A stretch of 61,232 bases of DNA, from the NCBI GenBank assembly GCA_020832135.1, contig JAFIFG010000127.1:1-61232 (forward strand), read 5' to 3'. This document shows, one piece after another, positions 7,297 to 15,322 of the stretch. Positions within the stretch are counted from its first letter, which is position 1; each line of letters starts with the position of its first letter. Origin of the DNA: Clostridiaceae bacterium (GTDB lineage: Bacteria > Bacillota > Clostridia > Peptostreptococcales > Natronincolaceae). The notes under the pieces are model-generated. The model was not told the DNA's origin. It ran no database searches and saw nothing but the letters and a program-made list of their open reading frames with translations. The translations under genes and the position numbers were made by a program.

Positions 7297-9363
7297 ATGA
7301 TTTGGTTAAGTGTAAATGAAACAGCAGATTTGCTTGGAGTAACTCCCCAAGCAGTTACTAAATATGCTTATGAAGGAAAGTTTTCAACAGGAATTAGACA
7401 TATAAAAGGCAAAGGTAGAGGAGGAAAAGTCCTACAAATAAGTATCACAGTCCTACCAGAGGCAGCACAGCATAAATATTACTTAAATCATTATAAAGCA
7501 AACAATCCTACAGAAAATGTGTTAGATAGTGGCATTAAGATTAATCAGCCCCTTGATAATTACACATTATCTCAAAAGGAAAAGGCAGAAAAGAAATTAA
7601 CAGTTATCAAGGAGTACAGGCAGTTTGAGAGGAAGTTCACCAAGGAAAATGCTAAAGCCTCTAAGGATCAATGCAAAGATGCCTTTGTTGAGGAATGGAA
7701 TCTAAAGAATGAGGACTTTACCATCTCTAAACCAAGCCTCTACAGATGGCTCAAGAAAGCTAAAGAGGATAAAACTTTAGGGTTGGTAGATAAAAGAGGT
7801 GGATACAACAAGGGGGAGTCCTCCATCCCTAAATCGGCATGGGACAAGTTTTTAGAGCACTACCTTACCCAAAGTAGGTTGCAAATAAAAACCTGCTACG
7901 AAATTGCAAGGCTCTATGCTAATGAGGAAGGGATCATTATTCCCGATTATAAAGTATTTCACTACCATGCTAATCGAATCCCTTATCCAATACTTGTGTA
8001 TTATCGAGAAGGTCCAAAAGCCTTTGAAGATAAATGTTCACCAAATATAGAAAGGGATTACACTAAACTTCATTCCAATGATATATGGGTATCGGATCAT
8101 CATATTTGGGACGAGCATGTGGTTGTTGAAGAAAAGGGAGACTTAAAACTTAAACTGGTAAGACTTTGGGGCAGTTATTGGATGGACATGCGTTCAAGAC
8201 GAATCGTGGCAAAACACTTAAGGGTTGGAGATCCCAATGCCGATGTGGTACTGGCAAGTTTTGCAGAAGGTGTTAGAAAGCATGGTATTCCTAAAGAAGT
8301 TATCTTGGATAATGGTAGGGACTATAAGGCAAAGGATTTGTTTAGTGATGGTAACAAAGTCAGTGGTTTTAATGGAAGGGCTTTATTTGAAGAAGATGAT
8401 AAAAAACAAGCACGGGTTGATTCCTTGGCTCTACAAATGGATATAACTGTCCATTGGGCTATCCCCTACAATGCAAAGGCAAAGCCTATTGAAAGAACCT
8501 TTGGAACCTTTGAATCACAGTTTGGTAGACTCTTTAATTCATACCTTGGCAATAACCCAACAAAACGTCCTGAAAGGCTTAAAAAATTAGGGTTAGAGGA
8601 ATACCCAACTCTTGAAGAGTACAAGCAACTTCATGACGATTACATCGAATACGTCTATAATGAAAATCCTCATTCAGGAGATGGGATGTTTGGCAAGTCT
8701 CCAAGGGAAGTTCATGAAGAAAACCTATATGAACTAAGGCAAGTAACAGATGATGTATTAAGACTATGGCTGATGCGTACCACCAAGCCCTACACCGTTC
8801 AAAGAAACGGTATCAAGATTCTTGGCTCCTGGTATTACTCTACAGACATGGTACCTTTACAAAAGAAAAAGGTCTTTGCAAGGTATGGCATTGAGGATAT
8901 TAATACTGTCTACATCTATGATGAACAAGATGTATTCCTCTGTATGGCATATCGTAAGGAAAAGCTACAATTTGGTGCATCTAAGGAAGATTATCAAAGG
9001 GAGCAAAAACTTAAGAAAGAAGCCCTTAAGACAGCCAAAGCAGGTAAGCCAGTAACAGATAAGCGTACTAAGAATGTTGATGAAATTAAGGCTATTGTGG
9101 AGATGCAAAAGAAAGAAAATCTAAGCAAGAAAACCACCGTTGAAAAGCCAAAAACAGTGGATGTTCTTGTAAGGAATGAAACTTTTGAAGATGCAGCAAG
9201 GAAGATGAAGCAATCGAAGAATGATTTAATTAAGGAACGAGGAGAACACTTAAGAAACCAACAAAAAATGGCAAAAGAAAAATCCCAAGAGCTTAAAGAA
9301 ACCTTTGAAAAAGTCGAAAAGCTCTGGGAACAACGAATTGCCGAAAAATCAGTTAATTATTAG
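7297..9363 (+). CDS. Mu-type DDE transposase (MuA family)
   Basis: A 688-residue transposase that pairs the element ends and joins them to target DNA. Residues 1-60 form a MerR/excisionase-like winged helix (SVNETADLLGVTPQAVTKYA) as in the MuA N terminus. More helical DNA-binding domains follow to about 250. The catalytic RNase H-fold core carries Asp267 (WVSDHH), Asp338 (VILDNGRDY) and Glu399 (KPIERTFGTFE), close in position to D269, D336 and E392 of MuA. The lysine-rich C-terminal 100 residues fit the MuB/ClpX-contact region. Length and all three catalytic residues indicate an intact enzyme. Ribosome site GGGGTGAT. Confidence 0.93.
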   Translation: MIWLSVNETADLLGVTPQAVTKYAYEGKFSTGIRHIKGKGRGGKVLQISITVLPEAAQHKYYLNHYKANNPTENVLDSGIKINQPLDNYTLSQKEKAEKKLTVIKEYRQFERKFTKENAKASKDQCKDAFVEEWNLKNEDFTISKPSLYRWLKKAKEDKTLGLVDKRGGYNKGESSIPKSAWDKFLEHYLTQSRLQIKTCYEIARLYANEEGIIIPDYKVFHYHANRIPYPILVYYREGPKAFEDKCSPNIERDYTKLHSNDIWVSDHHIWDEHVVVEEKGDLKLKLVRLWGSYWMDMRSRRIVAKHLRVGDPNADVVLASFAEGVRKHGIPKEVILDNGRDYKAKDLFSDGNKVSGFNGRALFEEDDKKQARVDSLALQMDITVHWAIPYNAKAKPIERTFGTFESQFGRLFNSYLGNNPTKRPERLKKLGLEEYPTLEEYKQLHDDYIEYVYNENPHSGDGMFGKSPREVHEENLYELRQVTDDVLRLWLMRTTKPYTVQRNGIKILGSWYYSTDMVPLQKKKVFARYGIEDINTVYIYDEQDVFLCMAYRKEKLQFGASKEDYQREQKLKKEALKTAKAGKPVTDKRTKNVDEIKAIVEMQKKENLSKKTTVEKPKTVDVLVRNETFEDAARKMKQSKNDLIKERGEHLRNQQKMAKEKSQELKETFEKVEKLWEQRIAEKSVNY

Positions 9364-9375
9364 GAGGGATATAGC

Positions 9376-10296
9376 ATGAATGAAAAATCTATTGAAGTTA
9401 CTACTATCATTAACCGTTTAAGAAATTTTATCACAAATTCTAAAAAATCACAAACAGAGGTAGCGAGATCCATCGGTATCTCCCCTGCCTCTTTGTCCCA
9501 ATTTCTATCTGGAAGCTACAAAGGAGACAGTGTGGGAATTGCTCAAAAGGTTGAAATGTACCTTCAACAAGAGGCTTTTAAAATGAATCTACCTAAAATG
9601 CCTACCTTCACCATGACCGAAACAGCCCAAAAGATTTGGTATGCTGCACGATATGCCCATGCCAATAGTGATATTTCTCTTGTTTATGGTGAGGCGGGTC
9701 TTGGAAAAACCATAGCTCTAAAGGAATATACCAAGCAGCATGTGGGAGTGGTTTATGTGGAGGCTCGTTCCTGTGATAGATCTACCAAAGGTATCTGTGA
9801 AAGAATATTAAAGACTATTGGTAAGAAAGTTGCAGGAACAGACCGTGTTCTTGTAGATACCATCATTGAGACATTAAGAGATTCAGGAAGGCTTCTTATC
9901 ATTGATGAAGCTCAACACTTAAGCCTAAAGGCTATTGAGTCTATTCGTTCTTTTAACGATGATGGTAACATTGGGATTCTTTTTTCAGGAAACCCCACCA
10001 TCTATGATCGAATGTATGGTCGTGGAGAAGCCCACTTTGCACAGCTTTTTAGTCGTATAGGTATTAGAAGGGCTATTCCTAAAGACCCTGTACGTGAGGA
10101 TGTAGAGACTATATTTCATGATGCCAATGTATCTGATGATTGCATAGATGTGCTTCATGCCCTTGCTTGTGATAAAGGCGGGCTTAGGTACATGATGAAG
10201 ATCTATAAAATAGCCCTTGATATAGCCCTATCACAAGAAAAACCCCTTTCCGTGGATCACCTATTCCATGCTAAAGAGAATAAGGATGGAGAGTAA
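9376..10296 (+). CDS. MuB-type AAA+ target-selection ATPase
   Basis: A 306-residue partner of the transposase that binds target DNA in an ATP-dependent way, activates strand transfer and gives target immunity. An Xre-like helix-turn-helix (residues 20-50, VARSIGISPASLSQFLSG) precedes an AAA+ module. Walker A is GEAGLGKT at 105-112 and Walker B is LLIIDEAQ with Asp177-Glu178. A sensor segment LFSGNPTIYDRM follows near 195. Mu MuB is 312 residues with the same order. It starts 12 bases after the transposase stop with AGGAGG upstream, so the two are co-translated. Confidence 0.92.
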   Translation: MNEKSIEVTTIINRLRNFITNSKKSQTEVARSIGISPASLSQFLSGSYKGDSVGIAQKVEMYLQQEAFKMNLPKMPTFTMTETAQKIWYAARYAHANSDISLVYGEAGLGKTIALKEYTKQHVGVVYVEARSCDRSTKGICERILKTIGKKVAGTDRVLVDTIIETLRDSGRLLIIDEAQHLSLKAIESIRSFNDDGNIGILFSGNPTIYDRMYGRGEAHFAQLFSRIGIRRAIPKDPVREDVETIFHDANVSDDCIDVLHALACDKGGLRYMMKIYKIALDIALSQEKPLSVDHLFHAKENKDGE

Positions 10297-10321
10297 TCCA
10301 AGGAAAGAGAATTTTAAAAAC

Positions 10322-10367
10322 ATATAAATTGGTGTAGGTTCTTGGCGGAATTACCACCAATTTATAT
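10322..10367. other. perfect 13-base-pair hairpin after the MuB gene
   Basis: ATATAAATTGGTG (10322-10334) pairs without mismatch with CACCAATTTATAT (10355-10367) over a 20-base loop rich in G and T. No T run follows, so a simple terminator is unlikely. It could be an RNA processing or stability element, or a protein-binding site. Confidence 0.5.
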
Positions 10368-10419
10368 TAAATATTATCCCATATTTCAATAGTTTATTCA
10401 ATAAGGGGGTGTATGTAAT

Positions 10420-10587
10420 ATGGGTAAAGTTGCAAACTGGATTTCCATGAACTTTCAAGTAAAGGATTTAAGCATCAAAGATTGTCCCCTCTTCCCCCAG
10501 GGCAAAATCATCACAGACAAAAACAATGACAAAATGTTGATATATCTAAATATTATGACGGAAGAGGTGGAGTATAAAATTTTATAA
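10420..10587 (+). CDS. small protein of the Mu-like element, 55 residues
   Basis: A short frame with a clear AAGGGGG ribosome site, starting MGKVANWISMNFQVKDL and ending EYKIL. It begins 124 bases after the MuB gene and is followed 17 bases later by the GemA-like gene, so it fits the early operon. No family is recognised. Composition is mixed, with two Trp/Phe-containing hydrophobic patches and no membrane segment. Confidence 0.5.
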   Translation: MGKVANWISMNFQVKDLSIKDCPLFPQGKIITDKNNDKMLIYLNIMTEEVEYKIL

Positions 10588-10604
10588 TAAGGAGTTGAAG
10601 CCCT

Positions 10605-11024
10605 ATGAAAAAGCAGGAAGATAAGTTGATCACTAAGCCACAGATTAAAAAGGTTTGGGTGGCGGCAAAGGAATTAGGCTTAACTAAAGAAGATGTTTAT
10701 AAGTGTATTGAAATGCTTTCAGGTAAAGACAGTATGAGGGCTATGACAAAAGATGAGGCAAAGACCTTAATTGACCTATTAACAGGTGAATATAACAAAG
10801 ATAAGGAAGAACATATGGCAACAGATCGACAGATCTATAAAATATACGAGTACAGCAATGAATTGAACTGGAGTGTTAAGGCTTTGATGAAGTTTATCAG
10901 AAAGTATGCCCATGTTGACCATATCAATTGGTTAGATAAAAAAGCAGCTTCCAACATTATAGAAGGGCTTAAAAACATCAGTGCAAGGCAAAACCAGCCT
11001 AAGAAAACAAACACAAGGGGGTAG
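10605..11024 (+). CDS. GemA-like (Mu gp16, DUF1018-type) early protein
   Basis: A 139-residue basic protein. The first half (ITKPQIKKVWVAAKELGL...AMTKDEAKTLIDLL) and the second (ATDRQIYKIYEYSNELNW...WLDKKAASNIIEGLKNI) repeat the helical pattern of Mu gp16/GemA, including 'Q-x-x-K-I' openings and a final helix over an Ala/Ser-rich turn. GemA modulates host gene expression and DNA supercoiling during Mu growth. Position after MuB matches the Mu early region. The match is by pattern rather than strict identity. Ribosome site AAGGAG. Confidence 0.55.
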   Translation: MKKQEDKLITKPQIKKVWVAAKELGLTKEDVYKCIEMLSGKDSMRAMTKDEAKTLIDLLTGEYNKDKEEHMATDRQIYKIYEYSNELNWSVKALMKFIRKYAHVDHINWLDKKAASNIIEGLKNISARQNQPKKTNTRG

Positions 11025-11025
11025 G

Positions 11026-11385
11026 ATGACCATGAATAGAGGAACGATGAATCAATTTTTAGGAGATGTAAAGGAAGATGTGGAGGAGTCTCTGCAAAGG
11101 AACAAAGAATTTAAAACAGTAGAAGCCAAAATGGAAAAGCGATTGGAAAAATTAGAGGCAAGTTTACCTAAAGAGATGGTGAAAGAGCTTTACTTGATGC
11201 AGGAGGAGCACGTAGAATATACCAACATAATGCAAGATGCAGCTTATTTAAAAGGTATTCAGGATGGAGTAAAGTTTATGACCTTTTTCTCCTCTGGTGA
11301 TGTAATTGATAAATTCACTGATTTTGAAGGAAAGAAGGTTCTACCTCATATTGCAAGGACTATAAAGGATATCATAAAAATTTAA
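11026..11385 (+). CDS. helical accessory protein, paralogue of the next gene
   Basis: A 119-residue acidic, mostly helical protein. The segment AAYLKGIQDGVKFMTFF (near residues 77-93) recurs as YYLKGLQDGVKSINLML in the next gene. Both have the same layout of an N-terminal DV-x-x-DVE helix, a charged middle and a hydrophobic C-terminal helix. Such pairs occur on clostridial mobile elements and resemble DUF6809-like proteins, but function is unknown. The start at 11026 follows GGGGG by 4 bases and leaves one base after the GemA-like stop; ATG 11032 is an alternative. Confidence 0.6.
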   Translation: MTMNRGTMNQFLGDVKEDVEESLQRNKEFKTVEAKMEKRLEKLEASLPKEMVKELYLMQEEHVEYTNIMQDAAYLKGIQDGVKFMTFFSSGDVIDKFTDFEGKKVLPHIARTIKDIIKI

Positions 11386-11400
11386 ACGAGGGGGAAGATC

Positions 11401-11742
11401 ATGTTAAATAAAGATGCTATCTATTTATTATTAGACGATGTAAGAAGCGAAGTGGAAAATGAATTGAGTAAAAATCTACCCTATCAGGAATCAAGGACGA
11501 AGGCAGACGCACTGTTAAATAGCTTAGAAACAGTTCTACCTGATGATATAAAAAAGGATTTAGAAAAACTTCTTGACGAAGAATACTCCTGCAAAACTTG
11601 GTCTCAAGAATACTATTACCTAAAAGGATTGCAGGATGGGGTAAAATCAATCAATCTAATGCTTAATGAGAACTTTTTAGATAGGTTTACAAAGCTAACT
11701 GGTGAGTACATTGAAAAAAGCGAAGTTATGAATGTGAAGTGA
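11401..11742 (+). CDS. helical accessory protein, paralogue of the preceding gene
   Basis: A 113-residue protein with the same plan as its neighbour: MLNKDAIYLLLDDVRSEVE at the N terminus, then a linker around LPDDIKKDLEKLLDEEY. The shared YYLKGLQDGVK motif lies near residues 76-86. It is separated from the first copy by 15 bases, with GAGGGGGA as ribosome site, consistent with tandem duplication followed by divergence. No catalytic motif is visible, and its role in the element cannot be inferred from sequence. Confidence 0.6.
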   Translation: MLNKDAIYLLLDDVRSEVENELSKNLPYQESRTKADALLNSLETVLPDDIKKDLEKLLDEEYSCKTWSQEYYYLKGLQDGVKSINLMLNENFLDRFTKLTGEYIEKSEVMNVK

Positions 11743-11785
11743 TTAGTATAGCTAATAAAATTTTAAATAAGGGAGGATTTTCAAC

Positions 11786-11914
11786 ATGTTAAAAAGATTA
11801 ATCAGTTTTATAGGTGAAAGAATGAGTGTGGCTACAGCTACTAAAATGTATCAGGTTTTAGGGATTGGATTTCAAGTCTCTCAAGGGAGAGTAACGGTCG
11901 TTGTGGAGAGGTAG
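11786..11914 (+). CDS. small protein of the Mu-like element, 42 residues
   Basis: A short frame MLKRLISFIGERMSVATAT... ending QGRVTVVVER with a strong GGGAGG ribosome site 9 bases upstream, in line with neighbouring genes. The N-terminal 12 residues can form an amphipathic helix. No family is recognised; the support is ribosome site, orientation and operon fit. Confidence 0.45.
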   Translation: MLKRLISFIGERMSVATATKMYQVLGIGFQVSQGRVTVVVER

Positions 11915-11957
11915 TCTAAATCGGATCATGATTTTTAAATAAGGGGGTAAGGAACGT

Positions 11958-12503
11958 ATGAACTTAGCGAAAAGACTTAAAGATGTTAGAACTTCAAGAA
12001 AACTCACGAAAAAAGCGGTAGCAGAAAAATTAAAAATAGCTCAATCGACATATGGTAAGTATGAATTAGGAGAAAGAGAGCCAAATTTTGAAAAACTGGT
12101 AAATATCGCTAACTACTTCAATGTCAGTACAGACTTCCTGTTAGGTCTTTCAGATACTAAAGCATTGAATAGTGATAATAGCCATCTTGATAAAGAAGCC
12201 TTGGAAGCTGTAGCCACGCCTGAAATAACTGCACTAACAGAAGAAGTTTTAGCACATACCTTTGAAACCATCTCCAATGAGGTTGCAAAGTCCCATGAGG
12301 GAGAACATGAATATCAGGAAGCCAGTGAACGATATAACCAATTAAGGGCAGAAATAGAGGCTCTACTCCCTCCTGATAAAAAGGATCTCTTAGAAAGCTT
12401 GTATGAAGCAGAGAGAGAAATGGAGTGCATCGTTGATAAACAAGTATTTATTACCACCCTTAAATTTGGGGTGAACATGGCTAAAATGCTAACCAATATA
12501 TAA
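11958..12503 (+). CDS. second Xre-type regulator of the element
   Basis: A 181-residue protein with a classical helix-turn-helix in residues 1-60 (LAKRLKDVRTSRKLTKKAVAEKL, then STYGKYELGEREPNFEKL). The acidic helical tail contains VATPEITALTEEVLAHTFE and a later KKDLLESLYEAEREME segment that probably forms a coiled coil. It lies inside the middle region of the element, away from the main operator. It may be a second control protein or an antirepressor-like factor; the target is unknown. Ribosome site AAGGGGGTAAGG. Confidence 0.75.
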   Translation: MNLAKRLKDVRTSRKLTKKAVAEKLKIAQSTYGKYELGEREPNFEKLVNIANYFNVSTDFLLGLSDTKALNSDNSHLDKEALEAVATPEITALTEEVLAHTFETISNEVAKSHEGEHEYQEASERYNQLRAEIEALLPPDKKDLLESLYEAEREMECIVDKQVFITTLKFGVNMAKMLTNI

Positions 12504-12533
12504 AAAACCATAATAACTAAGGAGGTAGAAAGT

Positions 12534-12995
12534 ATGCATTATAAAGCACAAAAGCTAATGAACAATGAAAATTCAACATCTTATATAGGTGATTTTCTTA
12601 AGAAAGGTAATATTGATGAAAAGGACGTATTTAACTTTATTGACATCATGGAAAAGGAAATAGGTGAAGAAAATACTTTTGATATACAGTATTTTCAAGA
12701 GGCAAGGAGCTACTTGATGGATGTAAAGCACGGTTATATCAAGACCTATGAGGAATACAGAAAGTTTAATTACTACCTTGATAAGCTTAAGTGGCTCAAG
12801 CTTAAGAACATCAAAATCTATTATCATGATGAAATGGCTAAGTTGGATGATAAAATTTTTTCTAGATGTTCCGATGTAAATGTGAGAAATGACATTCGTA
12901 GTTTTGGACTACTACATCAAAACTACATGGGTTTACTGGATGAAATATACCAAGAAGCTCTTTTGGATGTACTGAAAGATATTGATATTAAGTAA
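12534..12995 (+). CDS. hypothetical protein of the Mu-like element
   Basis: A 153-residue protein rich in Asp, Lys and Tyr, predicted mainly helical, with no membrane segment and no motif I recognise. It starts after AGGAGGT, 30 bases downstream of the Xre-type gene. A strong hairpin terminator follows it by 50 bases, so it is the last gene of the early/middle transcript. Confidence 0.55.
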   Translation: MHYKAQKLMNNENSTSYIGDFLKKGNIDEKDVFNFIDIMEKEIGEENTFDIQYFQEARSYLMDVKHGYIKTYEEYRKFNYYLDKLKWLKLKNIKIYYHDEMAKLDDKIFSRCSDVNVRNDIRSFGLLHQNYMGLLDEIYQEALLDVLKDIDIK

Positions 12996-13044
12996 TCTAC
13001 ACATCCTTTGGATTATACAACTTAAAACAAAATTTCAACCAAAT

Positions 13045-13062
13045 GAGGTCTTTTTAGACCTC
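13045..13062 (+). terminator. terminator closing the early/middle operon of the element
   Basis: GAGGTCT (13045-13051) and AGACCTC (13056-13062) form a perfect 7-base-pair stem over a TTTT loop, followed by GTTTCC. It separates the transposition and regulatory genes from the gp27-like gene. Confidence 0.55.
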
Positions 13063-13138
13063 GTTTCCATTATAAAGAGTTTTTGCAAATTATCTTGCGA
13101 AAGTACGTTTAATGAATAACGATAAGGAGGTTAAACCA

Positions 13139-13465
13139 ATGCCTAATAAGAAAACACCAAGGCGAAGGAGATTTAAGATTGATGGATTACGATGTAAAAA
13201 AGTAGTAATACAGATGATTATTGAAAGAGAAACCTGTACCGAAATATCAGAGGCTATAAGTTCTTTAGGAGAATCCTGCTCCCCTGCTGCTGTTGATCGC
13301 TACAGGAGAAACAAATTTGTTCAAGGGACGATCAATGCTGATAGAACCATTGAATTGGTAGAAAGGCAAGGCAATCTCTTGAAGGTGACAAAGTATCCTG
13401 CTGGAGAAGATAACTTTGACTATATAGAATCAAAACTAAGTACCCCTATAGACTTCTTTTCTTAA
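13139..13465 (+). CDS. Mu gp27-like (DUF3486-type) putative small terminase
   Basis: A 108-residue protein. After a basic start (MPNKKTPRRRRFKIDGL) the core KKVVIQMIIERETCTEISEAISSLGESCSPAAVDRYRRNK follows the DUF3486 pattern of Mu gp27: a helix, 'EI-x-x-x-I-x-x-x-G', then 'S-x-x-AV-x-RY'. gp27 is thought to be the small terminase or a DNA-recognition factor in packaging. No large terminase is present in this element, which makes its job here puzzling. ATG 13139 is preferred over 13112 because AAGGAGG lies 9 bases before it. Confidence 0.5.
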   Translation: MPNKKTPRRRRFKIDGLRCKKVVIQMIIERETCTEISEAISSLGESCSPAAVDRYRRNKFVQGTINADRTIELVERQGNLLKVTKYPAGEDNFDYIESKLSTPIDFFS

Positions 13466-13542
13466 ATTTAATAACAAGGCTTTAAAATGGATTTTAAGAG
13501 CCTTACCTATCATAACAAGGGGTTAGTACCTATTTAAAAAGG

Positions 13543-13569
13543 TAACGGTAAAATAACGGCGAGTAACGG
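13543..13569 (+). repeat. three helically phased TAACGG repeats
   Basis: TAACGG at 13543, 13554 and 13564, spaced 11 and 10 bases, so all lie on one face of the helix. They stand about 190 bases before the first Mor-type gene. This layout suits cooperative binding of a regulator. Confidence 0.45.
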
Positions 13570-13711
13570 GGTTGTAGTGGAAAATAAATGATGTAGGTCG
13601 GATAGATTTTATTTTCCCTGACAAAAGATTGAAGGTGCTGAAATATTGGAAAAACTCTTGGAATTTTTCCAACGTCCTTTTCTAAGTATAGTTTGTATCA
13701 TTAAATTAAGG

Positions 13712-13741
13712 AAAATTTCTTGGAAACTTTCAAGGAATTTT
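13712..13741. promoter_or_regulatory. inverted repeat before the first Mor-type gene
   Basis: AAAATTTCTTG (13712-13722) and CAAGGAATTTT (13731-13741) match in 10 of 11 positions around an 8-base centre, ending 16 bases before the ATG. It could be an operator or an RNA hairpin limiting translation. Confidence 0.4.
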
Positions 13742-13757
13742 AAAGCGAGGTGTATTT

Positions 13758-14036
13758 ATGAAAAATGAAAAATGGCTTGATGATGTTTCTCCAAGTATGT
13801 TACCACCTCCTTATGATGAAATAGCCAGAATTATAGGAGTCAAAAACCTACATAAATTAATAGAAGCCTTCGGAGGAACAACCTTATATATATCTAAAGG
13901 GAAAAGTGTTTTTAAGTCTGTAAGGTATCAAAGGGTGTTGGATGAATTTACAGGTTATAACTGTCAGCAATTAGCATTGAAATATGATTTATCCGAAAAG
14001 ACCATAAGGAATATAGTCAATGAGGCAAAATCATAG
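13758..14036 (+). CDS. Mor/C-type transcription activator, copy 1
   Basis: A 92-residue regulator of the Mor family, which activates middle or late transcription in Mu. The first half (YDEIARIIGVKNLHKLIEAFGGTTLYISKG) is the dimerisation part ending in the conserved GG-x-x-x-YI segment. The second half (RVLDEFTGYNCQQLALKYDLSEKTIRNIVNEA) is the helix-turn-helix. It is first of three tandem relatives, behind a possible regulatory region with phased repeats. Divergence between the copies suggests different DNA targets. Confidence 0.75.
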   Translation: MKNEKWLDDVSPSMLPPPYDEIARIIGVKNLHKLIEAFGGTTLYISKGKSVFKSVRYQRVLDEFTGYNCQQLALKYDLSEKTIRNIVNEAKS

Positions 14037-14075
14037 TTTGATAAGCACTTACATTTAAAGGGGAGGGAGATGATT

Positions 14076-14363
14076 ATGCAGGAATCTAAAAATAAAGGCA
14101 TTAAAAGTCAGGATAACAGTACAAACGGTTATCAGGGGGTGTTTGGTGAGATCGTTGATACAATAGGTGAAGATACTGCCGAAAAACTATCTGAAAACTT
14201 TGGAGGTGAACACGTATATATCCCTAAAGCATCCGAACATCAAAGACTAAAAAGAAACATGTTAATTAAAAGGGAGTTTGATGGTTGTAACTATAGGGAA
14301 TTAGGACGAAAGTACAGTTTGAGCACACGGCAAATACACAACATTGTTAATAATAGAGACTAA
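14076..14363 (+). CDS. Mor/C-type transcription activator, copy 2
   Basis: A 95-residue member of the same family. The segment IVDTIGEDTAEKLSENFGGEHVYIPKA aligns with the dimerisation region of copies 1 and 3. LIKREFDGCNYRELGRKYSLSTRQIHNIVNN is the helix-turn-helix. The N-terminal 20 residues are polar and unlike the other copies. ATG 14076 lies 8 bases after GGGGAGGG; ATG 14070 overlaps the ribosome site. Like its neighbours it probably activates promoters of the element. Confidence 0.75.
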   Translation: MQESKNKGIKSQDNSTNGYQGVFGEIVDTIGEDTAEKLSENFGGEHVYIPKASEHQRLKRNMLIKREFDGCNYRELGRKYSLSTRQIHNIVNNRD

Positions 14364-14391
14364 AGACTGATTACAAAGGAGGCTATTTAAA

Positions 14392-14682
14392 ATGGGTAAA
14401 AAGGATATTAAAACAATAACTTTAGGGGATATTCCAGAACAGTATCATTACATTGTCCAAGAAATTGGAATAGAGTCCTTTATCAAGCTTTGCAAGGTTG
14501 TAGGTGGTGGTCCAATATACGTCCCTAAATTGGAGACCACTAAAAGAGAACTAAGAAATATGCAGATCATTGATAGTTACTTTAAAGAAGGGCTTAGTTT
14601 TAAAGAAATGCAAAAAAAGTATGGATTAACTGAGTCTCATTTAAGAAGAATTGTTGAAAAGGGTTTTGATAGAACAAAATGA
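14392..14682 (+). CDS. Mor/C-type transcription activator, copy 3
   Basis: A 96-residue member of the family. YHYIVQEIGIESFIKLCKVVGGGPIYVPKL is the dimerisation part and IIDSYFKEGLSFKEMQKKYGLTESHLRRIVEK the helix-turn-helix. It begins 29 bases after copy 2 with AAGGAGG upstream. It is the last regulator before the head-protein genes, the position of C in Mu. Three Mor-type genes in a row in so small an element are unusual. Confidence 0.75.
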   Translation: MGKKDIKTITLGDIPEQYHYIVQEIGIESFIKLCKVVGGGPIYVPKLETTKRELRNMQIIDSYFKEGLSFKEMQKKYGLTESHLRRIVEKGFDRTK

Positions 14683-14797
14683 GCAAAAAGTGTCTAATGG
14701 TAAAGTAAGTAGAATAACAGAAGGATGCTCTTGAGGAGTTATTAAAAATCTTTATACGTATCACGCTACAACAAACAAAATATAAAGGAGGAATACC

Positions 14798-15265
14798 ATG
14801 ACAGCAAAAACCAAATGGGAAAAGATCGGTGAAAATATTCTTGAGAAATCTAAGCTTCAGGAGAAGTTGGAAAAGGAGCTTCTTGGCATTAAGAAAGAAA
14901 TAGAAAACAATGCTATTGAAAACAAGGATTTTGCAGATTTACTAAAGGCACGTAAGGAGTTAGAAGAAAAGATTGAGATTTTAAGTAATGAGATAGTTAC
15001 CTTAAAGGAAGTCCAGGATAAATTGGAACTGGATCACTTAAGCAGCAAGATCCAAGAGTGCGATGATGAAATTAAAAAGATTCAAACTGCCTTTGAACCT
15101 ACTAAAAAAGCCTATCAAAAAGCAAAGTTAGATTTTGAAAAGGCTAAGAATGTATTGGTAGCTGAAAAAGAAGCTACTCAAAGCAAGATTGATGATGTTT
15201 TTCATCAAAGAGAAGCCTTAAAACAAAGGATTACCTATTTAAACTATCAAGCATCAATAAACTAG
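14798..15265 (+). CDS. coiled-coil protein, candidate head scaffold
   Basis: A 155-residue, highly charged, continuous coiled coil (heptad Leu/Ile pattern over residues 15-145, breaking at FEPT near 105). There is no membrane segment or catalytic motif. It lies 57 bases before the major head gene, where Mu-like phages encode the scaffold or protease-scaffold. A scaffold role is therefore plausible but is inferred only from position and shape. Ribosome site AAAGGAGG. Confidence 0.55.
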   Translation: MTAKTKWEKIGENILEKSKLQEKLEKELLGIKKEIENNAIENKDFADLLKARKELEEKIEILSNEIVTLKEVQDKLELDHLSSKIQECDDEIKKIQTAFEPTKKAYQKAKLDFEKAKNVLVAEKEATQSKIDDVFHQREALKQRITYLNYQASIN

Positions 15266-15322
15266 ACCCCATCAATTAAATAACGAAACTTATTATTAAA
15301 AAGTAGAAAGGAATGGAGATAT

